Shown piece by piece: positions 7,558 to 15,192 of a stretch of DNA of 64,000 bases. The first letter of the stretch is position 1. Each line of letters starts with the position of its first letter. Both the position numbers and the translations under genes were made by a program. The notes beneath the pieces are model-generated. The model did not search any database. It was not told the origin of the DNA and saw only the letters and a program-made list of their open reading frames with translations. The stretch comes from Streptomyces sp. CB02400 (GTDB lineage: Bacteria; Actinomycetota; Actinomycetes; Streptomycetales; Streptomycetaceae), in the NCBI RefSeq assembly GCF_001905725.1, contig NZ_LIWB01000001.1:739262-803261 (forward strand), in the 5' to 3' direction.

Positions 7558-8163
7558 GGTTGGCGAACAGCTCGGCCTGCTCGATCGCGTCGTCGAGGGC
7601 GATGGGGGTGCCCCCGGTTCGAGCGAAGCCGAGAACTGGGGGAGTGTGTGCCGGCGCCGTGACAGCAGCTCACGCGGCATGGTGCCCTTCGCCACCGCCC
7701 GCAGCGGCAGCCCCGCCTTGGTGGCGTACAGGGTCTTCATGTCCAGACAGCCCGAGTGCCCGAAGGGACTGGAACCGGTGAAGCGGATCAGGTACCAGTA
7801 CAGGAACGTCCAGTCGTACGACGCCGGGTAACCGCACATCACCGGTTGGGCGCCGGCCGCCGCCTCACGCACCCAGTCGGTGAACTCCCGCATCGCCCGG
7901 ACCGGTTCGGCGCCCTCGGCACCGAGCCGGTCCCGGTCGAGACCGCTCACCGCCAGTGCCTCGGGCACGAACTCCTCGCTGATCGGCCGCAGTTCCCGGT
8001 AGAACGTCCGCTCCTCGGGATCGGCCGCCCGGAATCCCTCGGCATCCTGCGTCCCGGCCACCGAGGCGCCCAGGCTCAGCATGGAGTACGGCCCGGGGAT
8101 GGGCCCGTCGGCCTCGATGTCGACGGAGATGTAGAGGCTGGGTCTGACGCGTCGTGGAGCCAT
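7526..8163 (-). pseudogene. DnaQ-like 3'-5' exonuclease, frameshifted at its 3' end by a small repeat
   Basis: The first ~180 residues from ATG 8161-8163 are a clear DnaQ-fold exonuclease: SVDIEADGPIPG (metal Asp/Glu), MCGYPASYDWTFLYWYL and LDMKTLYATKAGLPL. The family ends with an H-x4-D motif (HHALDDAIEQAELFANL type). Here a GC-rich repeat (7602-7645) sits exactly there. The expected ending DDAIEQAELFANLMVWPGP is present in another frame, with a stop at 7526-7528. In the present frame translation runs on to 7327, giving a 279-residue product without the last metal ligand and antisense to the permease. Probably inactive unless this is a tolerated variant or a sequencing error. Confidence 0.75.
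7602..7645. repeat. Streptomyces-type small palindromic repeat inside the exonuclease gene
   Basis: About 44 bp with two nested GC palindromes: TGGGGGTGCCCCC followed by GGTTCGAGCGAAGCC and GAGAACTGGGGGAG. The CCCCC/GGGGG ends can pair. I recall near-identical sequences scattered between genes in Streptomyces chromosomes, which suggests a non-autonomous mobile or copied unit. Here it lies within a coding region. Confidence 0.7.
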
Positions 8164-8218
8164 GGGACGCAAGGATCGCAGGCCGGGGCGCGCTCCCGCA
8201 TCCGGAATCCGCCGCCGG

Positions 8219-8878
8219 TCAGGCCGCCCGCGCCGCCGCCACCTCCTCCCGCAGCCGGGGCAGCATGTCGTGGTACACCCCCGGGCACAGCGTCTCGCCG
8301 TAGTCCTTGTGGCCGTAGAGCTGTGCGGAGGGGATGCCGTACCGCGCGCACACGTACGCGCACAGGACCACCAGGACCTCCCACTGCGCGTCGGGCGGTA
8401 CCGCACCCGCGTGGTACGCGCCCTCGCACGCGATGCCGATGGCCTGGCCGTTCTGCCCGGAGGTGTGGGAGCCGAGGACGAAGTTCCGGCCTCCGGTGAG
8501 TGCCTGGAGGCTGCCGTGCCGGCCCTCGGTGATCCAGCCGCCCCGGCTGACCAGGAAGTGGTAGCCGGTGTCGACCCAGCCGTTCTTGTCCAGGTGCAGG
8601 TCCTGCACCCAGTGGGCGTGCGCGTGCGCCTGGGCGCGGGAGAAGTCGGAGGTGTTGCCGCTCACCGTGTGGTGGACGACGATCCTGCTCGGCCGGTACT
8701 GCAGGACGCTGATGTTCCCCTGCGGGGAACGGGCGTCCCAGGTGCCGGTGGAGTCGATGTCCGGCTCGATGGCCTCGGTGTCGCGCGCCTGCGCGGTGCC
8801 CGGCACGGCGGTGGCGGCGGCCAGTCCGGCCGCACCGGCGAGCAGGAGACGGCGCCGGAGGGCGTTCTCGGGATGCAC
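8219..8878 (-). CDS. Secreted N-acetylmuramoyl-L-alanine amidase (PGRP-like), Tat signal
   Basis: Cleaves the amide between muramic acid and stem peptide in peptidoglycan. The 219-residue protein starts with a twin-arginine signal (ALRRRLLLAGAAGLAAATA, predicted cut after AQA near residue 29). The amidase_2/PGRP domain has zinc ligands in RIVVHHTVSG, the partner segment GYHFLVSRGGWITEGR, and the terminal His and Cys in GHKDYGETLCPG. GTG 8876-8878 is used because GAGGAG lies 7 bp upstream and it begins the signal peptide. A GH25 lysozyme gene lies upstream on the same strand. Confidence 0.92.
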   Translation of the reverse strand: MHPENALRRRLLLAGAAGLAAATAVPGTAQARDTEAIEPDIDSTGTWDARSPQGNISVLQYRPSRIVVHHTVSGNTSDFSRAQAHAHAHWVQDLHLDKNGWVDTGYHFLVSRGGWITEGRHGSLQALTGGRNFVLGSHTSGQNGQAIGIACEGAYHAGAVPPDAQWEVLVVLCAYVCARYGIPSAQLYGHKDYGETLCPGVYHDMLPRLREEVAAARAA

Positions 8879-8963
8879 GATCACTCCTCGGGGACGGAGG
8901 CGGGGTGGGGGAGGCGCAGGAGCCGGCGACGGACGGCCGCCGGCTCCACCGCGTGATCGCGCG

Positions 8964-9848
8964 TCAGGTGTTGTTGGCGAGCGCCAGCAGCCGGTCGCGG
9001 GAGCCGTTGAACTGGTTGCGGTCCACGTTGCCGGAGACACCGCTGACCGAACCGGTGCTGGTGTACTGCCACACCGTCCAGGTGGGGAATCCGCTCGGGA
9101 CGGTCGGCGACGACGCCGAGGTCCAGTGCGCCACCCACAGCGGGCTCTTGCTGTACATGCCGGTCCAGTTGCCGGTGCAGGTGTTCCACCAGCTCGCCGT
9201 CGTGTAGATGACGACATCACGGCTCGTGCGCGACTTGTACGTGTTGTAGAAGTCGTTGATCCAGCTGCGCATCTGCGTGGTGGACAGGCCGTAGCACATG
9301 GCCCCGTACGGATTGTGCTCGATGTCCAGGACGCCGGGCAGGGTCAGGTTGTCGCGCGACCAGCCGCCGCCGTTGTTGACGAAGTAGTTCGCCTGGGTGG
9401 CGCCGCTGGAGACATTGGGGCGCGCGAAGTGGTACGCGCCCCGGATCACGCCGGCGCGGTAGGCGGCGGGATAGTTGGTGTTGAAGCTCGGGTCCTTGTA
9501 GGTGGTGCCCTCGGTCGCCTTCATCCAGGCGAACTGGATGCCGGCGCCCCGCACCGAGGTCCAGTTGATGGAGCCCTGCCAGTGCGAGACGTCGATGCCC
9601 TGGACGCCGCCGGTGGGGGCGAGGGCGCCCAGCGACGGGGCCCCGGCCGGGCCGCCCCCGTGGACGCGGGTGCCCACACCCATGTACGCCTCGCCGGGTT
9701 CCACGTGGACACGGTCCCGGTCGGGCCGGGGTGCGGCGGTCGCGCCGCCCGCGGTGGTGGCCGTCAGCGCGAGGGCGGCGCCGAGGACGCCGAGCGCCGT
9801 GGCGATCCGTCTGCGGGGGCCGGTTAAGGGGCGGGGGACAGAGAACAT
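8964..9848 (-). CDS. Secreted GH25 lysozyme (muramidase)
   Basis: A 294-residue secreted hydrolase that cuts the beta-1,4 MurNAc-GlcNAc bond, including O-acetylated glycan in this family. A signal peptide (residues 1-40, ending GGATAA) and a linker of about 40 residues precede the GH25 domain. The catalytic acids sit in GIDVSHWQGSINW, WMKATEGTTYKD and GVLDIEHNPYG, and the terminal strand WTVWQYTSTGSVSGV is typical. ATG 9846-9848 starts the signal. With the neighbouring amidase it makes a two-bond cell-wall-lysing pair. The 228-bp upstream gap contains a weak DasR-like site. Confidence 0.94.
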   Translation of the reverse strand: MFSVPRPLTGPRRRIATALGVLGAALALTATTAGGATAAPRPDRDRVHVEPGEAYMGVGTRVHGGGPAGAPSLGALAPTGGVQGIDVSHWQGSINWTSVRGAGIQFAWMKATEGTTYKDPSFNTNYPAAYRAGVIRGAYHFARPNVSSGATQANYFVNNGGGWSRDNLTLPGVLDIEHNPYGAMCYGLSTTQMRSWINDFYNTYKSRTSRDVVIYTTASWWNTCTGNWTGMYSKSPLWVAHWTSASSPTVPSGFPTWTVWQYTSTGSVSGVSGNVDRNQFNGSRDRLLALANNT

Positions 9849-9996
9849 GGGGGCTGCCTCCTGACACATGTGGGGATGAGCGAAGGAGGTGACGTCGGCC
9901 GCTGCCACCTGGGCAGATCCGTACTGATTGACGTGCGCGCGTCATTAGTTACGCACGTAGATTCCGGGCCTGTAAAGAGCCTTCGTTCCTCTCTGG

Positions 9997-10010
9997 TGGT
10001 CTGGTCCACT
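9997..10010. promoter_or_regulatory. Weak DasR-like site upstream of the lysozyme gene
   Basis: TGGTCTGGTCCACT matches 12 of 14 positions of the DasR core TGGTCTAGACCACT, missing the central A/A pair. It is 149 bp before the lysozyme start. DasR controls GlcNAc and chitin genes, so a link to a muramidase is plausible, but two central mismatches make this weak. Confidence 0.25.
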
Positions 10011-10076
10011 GTAGGAGCGGATGGCCTGGAAACTTGGTAACCGGGCGGCGGAAACTTTCAGAACGTGAAACCTCGG

Positions 10077-10499
10077 CTACAGCCCGAACAGGCCCGGGTC
10101 CTTCGCCAGGTCCCGGAAGACGTCCTGCGGATTCGGCACGAGCTTGCGCCGCTTGAGGTCCATCAGCCCGCCGACCGCCGTGATCTCGGCGGCCACGGTG
10201 CCGTCGGCCTTGGTGATCGTCTGCTCGATGGTGAAGACCTTGCCGCCGCTCCAGGTGAAGGCGCAGCTCACGTCGGCTTCGTCGCCGGCGAGGAGCTCAC
10301 GCTTGTAGCGGATGGTCGTCTCCAGGGCGACCGGTCCCACGCCCTGGGAGATGAGACCGGACTGGGTGATCCCAGCCTCCTGGAGCAGCGACCAGCGCGC
10401 GTGCTCCGCGTAGTTGAGGTAGACGGCCTGGTTGAGGTGGCCCTGGACGTCGGTCTCGTATCCGCGCACGGTCACACGGACGGAAAACGGCTCGCTCAC
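10077..10499 (-). CDS. Acyl-CoA thioesterase, 4HBT hotdog family
   Basis: A 140-residue hotdog-fold protein. The motif RGYETDVQGHLNQAVYLNYAEHAR contains the catalytic Asp and the HxNNxxY-like segment of 4-hydroxybenzoyl-CoA/YbgC/FadM thioesterases. RYKRELLAGDE and AAEITAVGGLMDLKRRK complete the fold. It probably hydrolyses a short or medium acyl-CoA, substrate unknown. GTG 10497-10499 begins the conserved VSEPFSVRVTVRGYETD. It stands alone between the lysozyme and the whiJ-like operon. Confidence 0.88.
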   Translation of the reverse strand: MSEPFSVRVTVRGYETDVQGHLNQAVYLNYAEHARWSLLQEAGITQSGLISQGVGPVALETTIRYKRELLAGDEADVSCAFTWSGGKVFTIEQTITKADGTVAAEITAVGGLMDLKRRKLVPNPQDVFRDLAKDPGLFGL

Positions 10500-10560
10500 T
10501 GCGCTGTCCCCTTCACGCCTGCTCGGTAGGCTGTTCGACCCACCGATCTTGGCATGCCCC

Positions 10561-11193
10561 TCACACCCGGCGCGGGGAGGCCAGCAGATAGCGTGCCCGC
10601 GTCCTCGGCTCCGTGTACTCCCCGACCTGCCAGCCTGCCTCCTCCAGCGTGGCCGCGCAGGCCCGCAGCGCCGCGCCGTCCGGCTCGTACACGGCGACCG
10701 CCTCCGGCTGGGGGGTCTCCCGCACGCGGTAACCGCTCTCTCCGTCGGTGGCCGGGCGATGTCCGGCGGCCTCCAGGGCCAGCGCGGCGGCCTGCACCAG
10801 ATGCGAACGCTCCCAGCCGCACGGCCGGTCCGTCGCACCGTCGGGATTGGTCATCCGGCGCAGCTCCAGCATGCCCTGCCAGGCGCCGCGCACCTCCCGG
10901 AGCCGGGCGGGGCCCGACTCCGGCGCGGGATGCTCGCCGCCGCCGACGCGCGCGGCGAACACCCCGGTCGCGGTCGGTGCCTTCACCGGCTCGGGCGCCG
11001 CCTCCGCCTCCGCCTCGCGCGCCCGGTGCCCCGCCGGGGTCAGGAAGTGATCGTGCGGCGGCCTCGGGTGCCGGAAGGCGAGCCCGCGCTTCACCAGCGC
11101 GGCGAGCTGTGCCGGCGTACCCCTCAGTCGTCCCGTGTCAGGATCGGCGGCGTCGACGATGCGGCGCTGTGCGGCGGTGAGCGGTCGGGTCAT
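10561..11193 (-). CDS. Conserved hypothetical protein coupled to the whiJ-like operon
   Basis: A 210-residue protein I do not recognise. The first 60 residues (MTRPLTAAQRRIVDAADPDT, then TPAQLAALVKRGLAFRHP and HFLTPAGHRARE) have the look of a winged-helix module. The middle is Ala/Glu/Pro-rich. The C-terminal ~120 residues (LREVRGAWQGMLELRRM to RYLLASP) are compact alpha/beta with two helical segments. Its ATG overlaps the stop of the DUF397 gene by 4 bp, so it is the last gene of a three-gene coupled operon. That placement suggests a role with the XRE/DUF397 regulators. Confidence 0.7.
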   Translation of the reverse strand: MTRPLTAAQRRIVDAADPDTGRLRGTPAQLAALVKRGLAFRHPRPPHDHFLTPAGHRAREAEAEAAPEPVKAPTATGVFAARVGGGEHPAPESGPARLREVRGAWQGMLELRRMTNPDGATDRPCGWERSHLVQAAALALEAAGHRPATDGESGYRVRETPQPEAVAVYEPDGAALRACAATLEEAGWQVGEYTEPRTRARYLLASPRRV

Positions 11194-11399
11194 CGGCGTC
11201 CGGAGGCGTACGGGAGGAAGGCGGCCCACTGCTGGGGGGCGAAGGTGAGGCGGGGGCCCTGTATGTGCTTCGAGTCGCGGACGTGGATGGTTTCGGGGGT
11301 GGAGGCGACCTCGACGCACTCGGGGCCGTCGTTCGTGCTGTAGCTGCTCTTGAACCACTCCAGCGCGGGACCGTTCCCGGTCGGGCGGTTGGTCGTCAT
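11190..11399 (-). CDS. DUF397 small protein (whiJ-partner type)
   Basis: A 69-residue acidic protein with the DUF397 signature: WFKSSYSTNDGPECVEVA, then IHVRDSKH and FAPQQWAAFL. In Streptomyces such proteins are encoded next to XRE regulators of the WhiJ type and are thought to counteract them. Both ends overlap neighbours by 4 bp (ATGA), so expression is tightly coupled to the XRE gene upstream and the unknown gene downstream. Confidence 0.92.
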   Translation of the reverse strand: MTTNRPTGNGPALEWFKSSYSTNDGPECVEVASTPETIHVRDSKHIQGPRLTFAPQQWAAFLPYASGRR

Positions 11400-12223
11400 G
11401 TCTCTCCCAGCAGTTTCTCGATGAAGGCCAGCGACTCACGGGGGGTGAGGGCTTGGGCTCGGATGATGCCATAGCGGATCTCGAGGATCTGGATCTCCTT
11501 GGGATCGGAGAGCAGCCGACTGATCAGCTGTACTTCGATGTGGCCTACGGTGGCCCCCTCCTTCAGCCGCAGCAGTTGAAGTGCCCCCGCGAGTCCCGCG
11601 TGGTCTTCGCGATCCGTGGGCAGCACCTGGATCTCCACGTTCCGCCGGTGACCGACCGCCAACAGGTGTTCGAGCTGTTTGCGCATCACCATTCTGCCCC
11701 CGAGCGGACGGCGCAACGTCACCTCTTCCTGGACGAAGTTGAAGACCGGCGCGGGCTGCTGGTCGAAGATCTTCTGGCGCGCCAAGCGGGCCTCGACGAG
11801 CTCGTCCACCTGCTCCTCGGTGTACGGAGGCCGTCGCATGCCGTAGATGGCCCGCGTGTACTCCGGCGTCTGAAGCAGGCCGTGCACGACGTGATTCGCG
11901 TAGGCGCACAGCTCGACCGCTTCTTCCTCCAGCTTGGCCAAGTCCCGTACCTTCTTGGGGAACCGGGCCTTCGCCACATCGTTCTTCAGCCCCGAGATCA
12001 GCCCGCCCGCTTCGAGCGCCCGGTCCGCCGCTTCCAGGAACTCCTCCGCCGGAGCCCTGCGCCCGCGTTCGACGGACGACACCTGTTCCTCGCTGTACCT
12101 GATGGCCGTGGCGAGACCGGCCTGGGTCATGCCCTCCCGCTCCCGGCACATCTTGATCACCCTGCCGACGGTCCGCAGGACGGCCGCCGACTCCTCGTCC
12201 GCGCCGTAAGGTTCCACACTCAT
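11396..12223 (-). CDS. XRE-family regulator with DUF5753 domain (WhiJ-like)
   Basis: A 275-residue DNA-binding protein. The HTH_31/XRE domain (residues ~15-75) reads VIKMCREREGMTQAGLATAI then YSEEQVSSVERGRRAP. The DUF5753 domain (~95-270) contains AYANHVVHGLLQTPEYTRAI, NFVQEEVTLRRPLGG and SRLLSDPKEIQILEIRYGII. ATG 12221-12223 is chosen for a GGAGGTG site 8 bp upstream; a start at 12280 would lack one. Such regulators act with a DUF397 partner in Streptomyces development. An ATPase-domain gene diverges 157 bp away, giving the complete WhiJ-like set. Confidence 0.92.
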   Translation of the reverse strand: MSVEPYGADEESAAVLRTVGRVIKMCREREGMTQAGLATAIRYSEEQVSSVERGRRAPAEEFLEAADRALEAGGLISGLKNDVAKARFPKKVRDLAKLEEEAVELCAYANHVVHGLLQTPEYTRAIYGMRRPPYTEEQVDELVEARLARQKIFDQQPAPVFNFVQEEVTLRRPLGGRMVMRKQLEHLLAVGHRRNVEIQVLPTDREDHAGLAGALQLLRLKEGATVGHIEVQLISRLLSDPKEIQILEIRYGIIRAQALTPRESLAFIEKLLGET

Positions 12224-12380
12224 GTCCCCACACCTCCATGTGCCACCCGTGCCCAACTCGCCGCCGGTGCGGGGCGTCACGCGTCGCGACCCGGACAGAC
12301 CCGGACAGCATCCGCACGGTCACCCTGCGTACTGGCGTCGTCACTGTGCAGAGTAAGGTCGACCGGCCACGCTGAGTGAC

Positions 12381-12836
12381 ATGAACGTCGATATCGCCCC
12401 GACCGCCGGACACACGGGCCCCGCCCGCCACTTCGGCATCCGGCTCTCGGCCACCGCCCGGGGCGCACGCCTGGCCCGTCACCTGTCGGCCGAGCAACTC
12501 GCTTCCTGGGGCTGGCCGTACGACAGCGAGGCCAACCGCACGGTGTCCCTGCTGGTGGCCGAACTCGCCGCGAACGCGGCGGTGCACGGGCGGGTGGCGG
12601 GCCGTGACTTCAGGCTCCGCCTGACGCTCCACCCGGAGGACGCCACGCTCCGTATCGAACTCACCGACGCCCGCCCCGACCGCCGCCCACCGGCACCCGG
12701 CACACTGCGACCCGCCGCATCCGACACGGAATCCGGTCGCGGCCTCCTCCTCGTCGAGGCGCTGGCGTCCCACTGGGGGACAACCGCCGGCGACCCGTAC
12801 ACCAAGACGGTGTGGTGCGAGGTCGCCCTGTGCTGA
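12381..12836 (+). CDS. HATPase-fold (anti-sigma-like) ATP-binding protein
   Basis: A 151-residue GHKL ATPase domain of the RsbW/SpoIIAB kind. Motifs are the N-box LLVAELAANAAVHGRV, the G1-like IELTDARPD and the G2-like SGRGLLLVEALASHWG. It lacks a histidine-kinase dimerisation domain, so it may be a serine kinase anti-sigma factor or a non-catalytic partner. It diverges from the XRE/DUF397 operon, the usual third member of WhiJ-like clusters. Start ATG 12381. Confidence 0.88.
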   Translation: MNVDIAPTAGHTGPARHFGIRLSATARGARLARHLSAEQLASWGWPYDSEANRTVSLLVAELAANAAVHGRVAGRDFRLRLTLHPEDATLRIELTDARPDRRPPAPGTLRPAASDTESGRGLLLVEALASHWGTTAGDPYTKTVWCEVALC

Positions 12837-12845
12837 GCGGTGCCG

Positions 12846-13172
12846 CTAGCCCATGAACTCCGGCTGCTGGTAGGGCGTCCACCAGCTCAGCAGCCCCCAT
12901 ATGCCGAGCCCGAGCGCGCCCACGGCGAACGCGGCCGCGAGCCACGGGCGGTGCGATGTGCGCAGGACGAGCAGCCAGGCGGTGAGCGGGACGAGCGCGC
13001 CGCCCGCGGCGATGAGGGGGAGGTCGACGTAGAGGACGCTCAGGTCCCGGTGCATGCCCTCGAAGCCGCCGTGGATGCTGACCCGCGCCTTCGGCGCCCA
13101 GGCGAGCACCGCCGCGACGGCCCCCACGGCCGCCAGGAGGATGCCCGCACAGCCCTGTTTCTCTTCTTGCAT
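12846..13172 (-). CDS. Small membrane protein of unknown function
   Basis: A 108-residue protein with three hydrophobic segments: GILLAAVGAVAAVLAWA (~10-26), LPLIAAGGALVPLTAWLLVL (~50-70) and WLAAAFAVGALGLGIWGLLS (~76-96). A loop carrying HGGFEGMHRDLS lies between the first two. The C-terminus is short and hydrophilic. It ends 9 bp from the convergent ATPase gene and starts 43 bp downstream of alaA on the same strand. I do not recognise a family. Confidence 0.7.
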   Translation of the reverse strand: MQEEKQGCAGILLAAVGAVAAVLAWAPKARVSIHGGFEGMHRDLSVLYVDLPLIAAGGALVPLTAWLLVLRTSHRPWLAAAFAVGALGLGIWGLLSWWTPYQQPEFMG

Positions 13173-13215
13173 ACCTTGATCGGATGCGATCGTTCCGTCG
13201 GCGGTTCCTGGTCCC

Positions 13216-14424
13216 TTACTGCCGGTATCCGCTCAGGAAGCGTCCGATCCGGCCGATCGCCGCCTCCAGGTCCTCCACGCGGGGGAGGGTGAGGATGCGG
13301 AAGTGGTCGGGGGAGGGCCAGTTGAAGCCGGTGCCCTGGACGACCTGGATCTTCTCCCGCAGGAGCAGGTCGAGGACGAACTTCTCGTCGTCGTGGATCT
13401 TGTGCACGGATGGATCGATGCGCGGGAACGCGTACAGCGCGCCCTTCGGCTTCACGCAGCTCACGCCGGGGATCTCGTTCAGCTTCTCCCAGGCCACGTC
13501 CCGCTGTTCGCGCAGCCGGCCGCCCGGTGCGGTCAGTTCGCGGATGGACTGCCGGCCGCCGAGGGCGGCCTGGATGGCGTACTGGGCGGGCGCGTTGGCG
13601 CACAGCCGCATGGAGGCCAGCATGGTCAGGCCCTCCAGGTAGTCCTTCGCGTGCTGCTTGGGGCCGGTGACCACCAGCCAGCCGGAGCGGAAGCCCGCCA
13701 CGCGGTAGGTCTTGGACAGGCCGCAGAAGGTGAGGACGACCAGGTCGGGGGCGAGCGCGGCGGCCGAGTGGTGCACGGCGTCGTCGTAGAGGATCTGGTC
13801 GTAGATCTCGTCGGCGAGGACCATCAGGCCGTGGCGGCGGGCCAGGTCGAGGATGCCCTCGACGATCTCCTTCGGGTACACCGCGCCGGTCGGGTTGTTG
13901 GGGTTGATGATGACCACGGCCTTGGTGCGGTCCGTGATCTTCGCCGCCATGTCGTCCAGGTCCGGGTACCAGTCGGCCTGTTCGTCGCACAGGTAGTGGA
14001 CCGCCTTGCCGCCCGCGAGGTTCGTCACCGCGGTCCAGAGGGGGAAGTCCGGGGCGGGGATCAGGACTTCGTCGCCGTCCTCCAGCAGGGCCTGTACGGC
14101 CATCGAGATCAGCTCGGAGACGCCGTTGCCGAGGAAGACGTCGTCGACGTCGACCTCCAGGCCCAGGGTCTGGTAGCGCTGGGCCACCGCGCGGCGGGCG
14201 GAGAGGATGCCCCGTGAGTCGGTGTAGCCGTGTGCCCGGGGGAGCATCCGGATCATGTCCTGGACGATCTCCTCCGGCGCCTCGAAACCGAACAGGGCCG
14301 GGTTGCCGGTGTTCAGGCGCAGCACGCTGTGCCCCGCCTCCTCCAGCGCGTTGGCGTGCTCGATCACCGGACCGCGGATCTCGTAGCAGACCTCGCTGAG
14401 CTTGCTCGACTGCCGGAACTCCAT
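13216..14424 (-). CDS. alaA: AlaA-type alanine/pyruvate aminotransferase (PLP, class I)
   Basis: A 402-residue PLP enzyme closely resembling E. coli AlaA, which makes alanine from pyruvate and glutamate. Shared segments include LRLNTGNPALFGFEAPEEI, GYTDSRGI, the PLP-binding INPNNPTGAVY, DEIYDQILYDD and SKTYRVAGFRSGW with Lys238 as the Schiff-base lysine, then SMRLCANAPAQYAIQAALGG and the RILTLPRVEDLE end. Length equals the family. ATG 14422-14424 gives the conserved SSKLSEVCYEIRGPV start. A divergent HxlR-type regulator and two palindromes lie immediately upstream. Confidence 0.93.
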   Translation of the reverse strand: MEFRQSSKLSEVCYEIRGPVIEHANALEEAGHSVLRLNTGNPALFGFEAPEEIVQDMIRMLPRAHGYTDSRGILSARRAVAQRYQTLGLEVDVDDVFLGNGVSELISMAVQALLEDGDEVLIPAPDFPLWTAVTNLAGGKAVHYLCDEQADWYPDLDDMAAKITDRTKAVVIINPNNPTGAVYPKEIVEGILDLARRHGLMVLADEIYDQILYDDAVHHSAAALAPDLVVLTFCGLSKTYRVAGFRSGWLVVTGPKQHAKDYLEGLTMLASMRLCANAPAQYAIQAALGGRQSIRELTAPGGRLREQRDVAWEKLNEIPGVSCVKPKGALYAFPRIDPSVHKIHDDEKFVLDLLLREKIQVVQGTGFNWPSPDHFRILTLPRVEDLEAAIGRIGRFLSGYRQ

Positions 14425-14450
14425 GCGCCGCTTCCCCTCACGTGGTGTTG

Positions 14451-14500
14451 CTTGGTTTTACCAAGTGGGAGCTTGGAAAGTCCAACGACATGTCTAGACT
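14451..14500 (+). promoter_or_regulatory. Two palindromes and promoter between alaA and the HxlR regulator
   Basis: CTTGG-TTTTA-CCAAG (14451-14465) and TTGGA-AAG-TCCAA (14473-14485) are perfect palindromes sharing TTGG/CCAA arms. TTGGAA (14473-14478), a 16-bp spacer and TAGACT (14495-14500) form a promoter pointing at the regulator, with a predicted transcript start next to the ATG at 14508. The palindromes would cover its -35 and also the alaA promoter region. They are candidate binding sites of the HxlR regulator. Confidence 0.6.
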
Positions 14501-14507
14501 GCGTCGC

Positions 14508-15134
14508 ATGTCACCTCGCCGAAGCTACGACCAGTACTGTTCCGCCGCCCGCGCGCTCGACGTCGTCGGCGACCGCTGGACCCTGCTGATCGTCCGGGAA
14601 CTCCTCGCAGGACCGCGTCGTTACACCGACCTGCACGCGGACCTGCCCGGCGTCAGCACGGACGTACTGGCCTCCCGGCTCAAGGACATGGAGCGCGACG
14701 GCCTCACCACCCGCCGCCGGCTGCCCCCGCCCGGAGCGGCGTACGTGTACGAACTCACCCAGCGCGGGAGCGCGTTGCTGCCCGTGCTCCAGTCCCTCGG
14801 TACCTGGGGCGAAGCCGAACTGGGCGAGCGGCGCCCCACGGACGCGGTCCGCGCCCACTGGTTCGCGCTGCCCCTGCTGCGCGCCCTGGAGGGTGAGGGC
14901 CTCGTCGAAGTCCGCCTGGAGGAAGGCAGGTTCCACCTGCACGTCGGTACCGAGGACGGTCCCGTGTACGGTGACGGACCCGCCCCCGGGGAACCCGACG
15001 CCCTGCTCTCCCTGGACACCGCCACCTGTACGGAGATCAGCCGCGGCGGACTGACCCTGGCCGACGCGGTCCGCGCGGGACGGGTCGAGGTGACGGGCGA
15101 GGGCACGCTCGCCAAGACCCTGCGGGAGACGTGA
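14508..15134 (+). CDS. HxlR-family regulator with C-terminal SCP2-like extension
   Basis: A 208-residue regulator. The HxlR winged helix (residues ~1-100) shows CSAARALDVVGDRWTLLIVR, GPRRYTDLHADLPGVSTDVL, then SRLKDMERDGLTTRR. The second half contains an SCP-2-like alpha/beta region (VEVRLEEGRFHLHVGTEDG, ADAVRAGRVEVTGE) that may bind a hydrophobic ligand. ATG 14508 is favoured because promoter elements end just before it, predicting a leaderless message; ATG 14490 lies inside the -10. It likely controls itself and the divergent alaA. Confidence 0.85.
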   Translation: MSPRRSYDQYCSAARALDVVGDRWTLLIVRELLAGPRRYTDLHADLPGVSTDVLASRLKDMERDGLTTRRRLPPPGAAYVYELTQRGSALLPVLQSLGTWGEAELGERRPTDAVRAHWFALPLLRALEGEGLVEVRLEEGRFHLHVGTEDGPVYGDGPAPGEPDALLSLDTATCTEISRGGLTLADAVRAGRVEVTGEGTLAKTLRET

Positions 15135-15150
15135 AACGTGAGACGAAAGG

Positions 15151-15179
15151 CGGAAGGCCCGCACGGGGCGGGCCTTCCG
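15151..15179. terminator. Bidirectional terminator hairpin
   Basis: A perfect 12-bp stem, CGGAAGGCCCGC against GCGGGCCTTCCG, closes a 5-nt loop. It lies 16 bp after the HxlR gene stop and 14 bp from the stop of the convergent secreted-protein gene, so it can serve both. Confidence 0.85.
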
Positions 15180-15192
15180 GAAGGACGTCACG

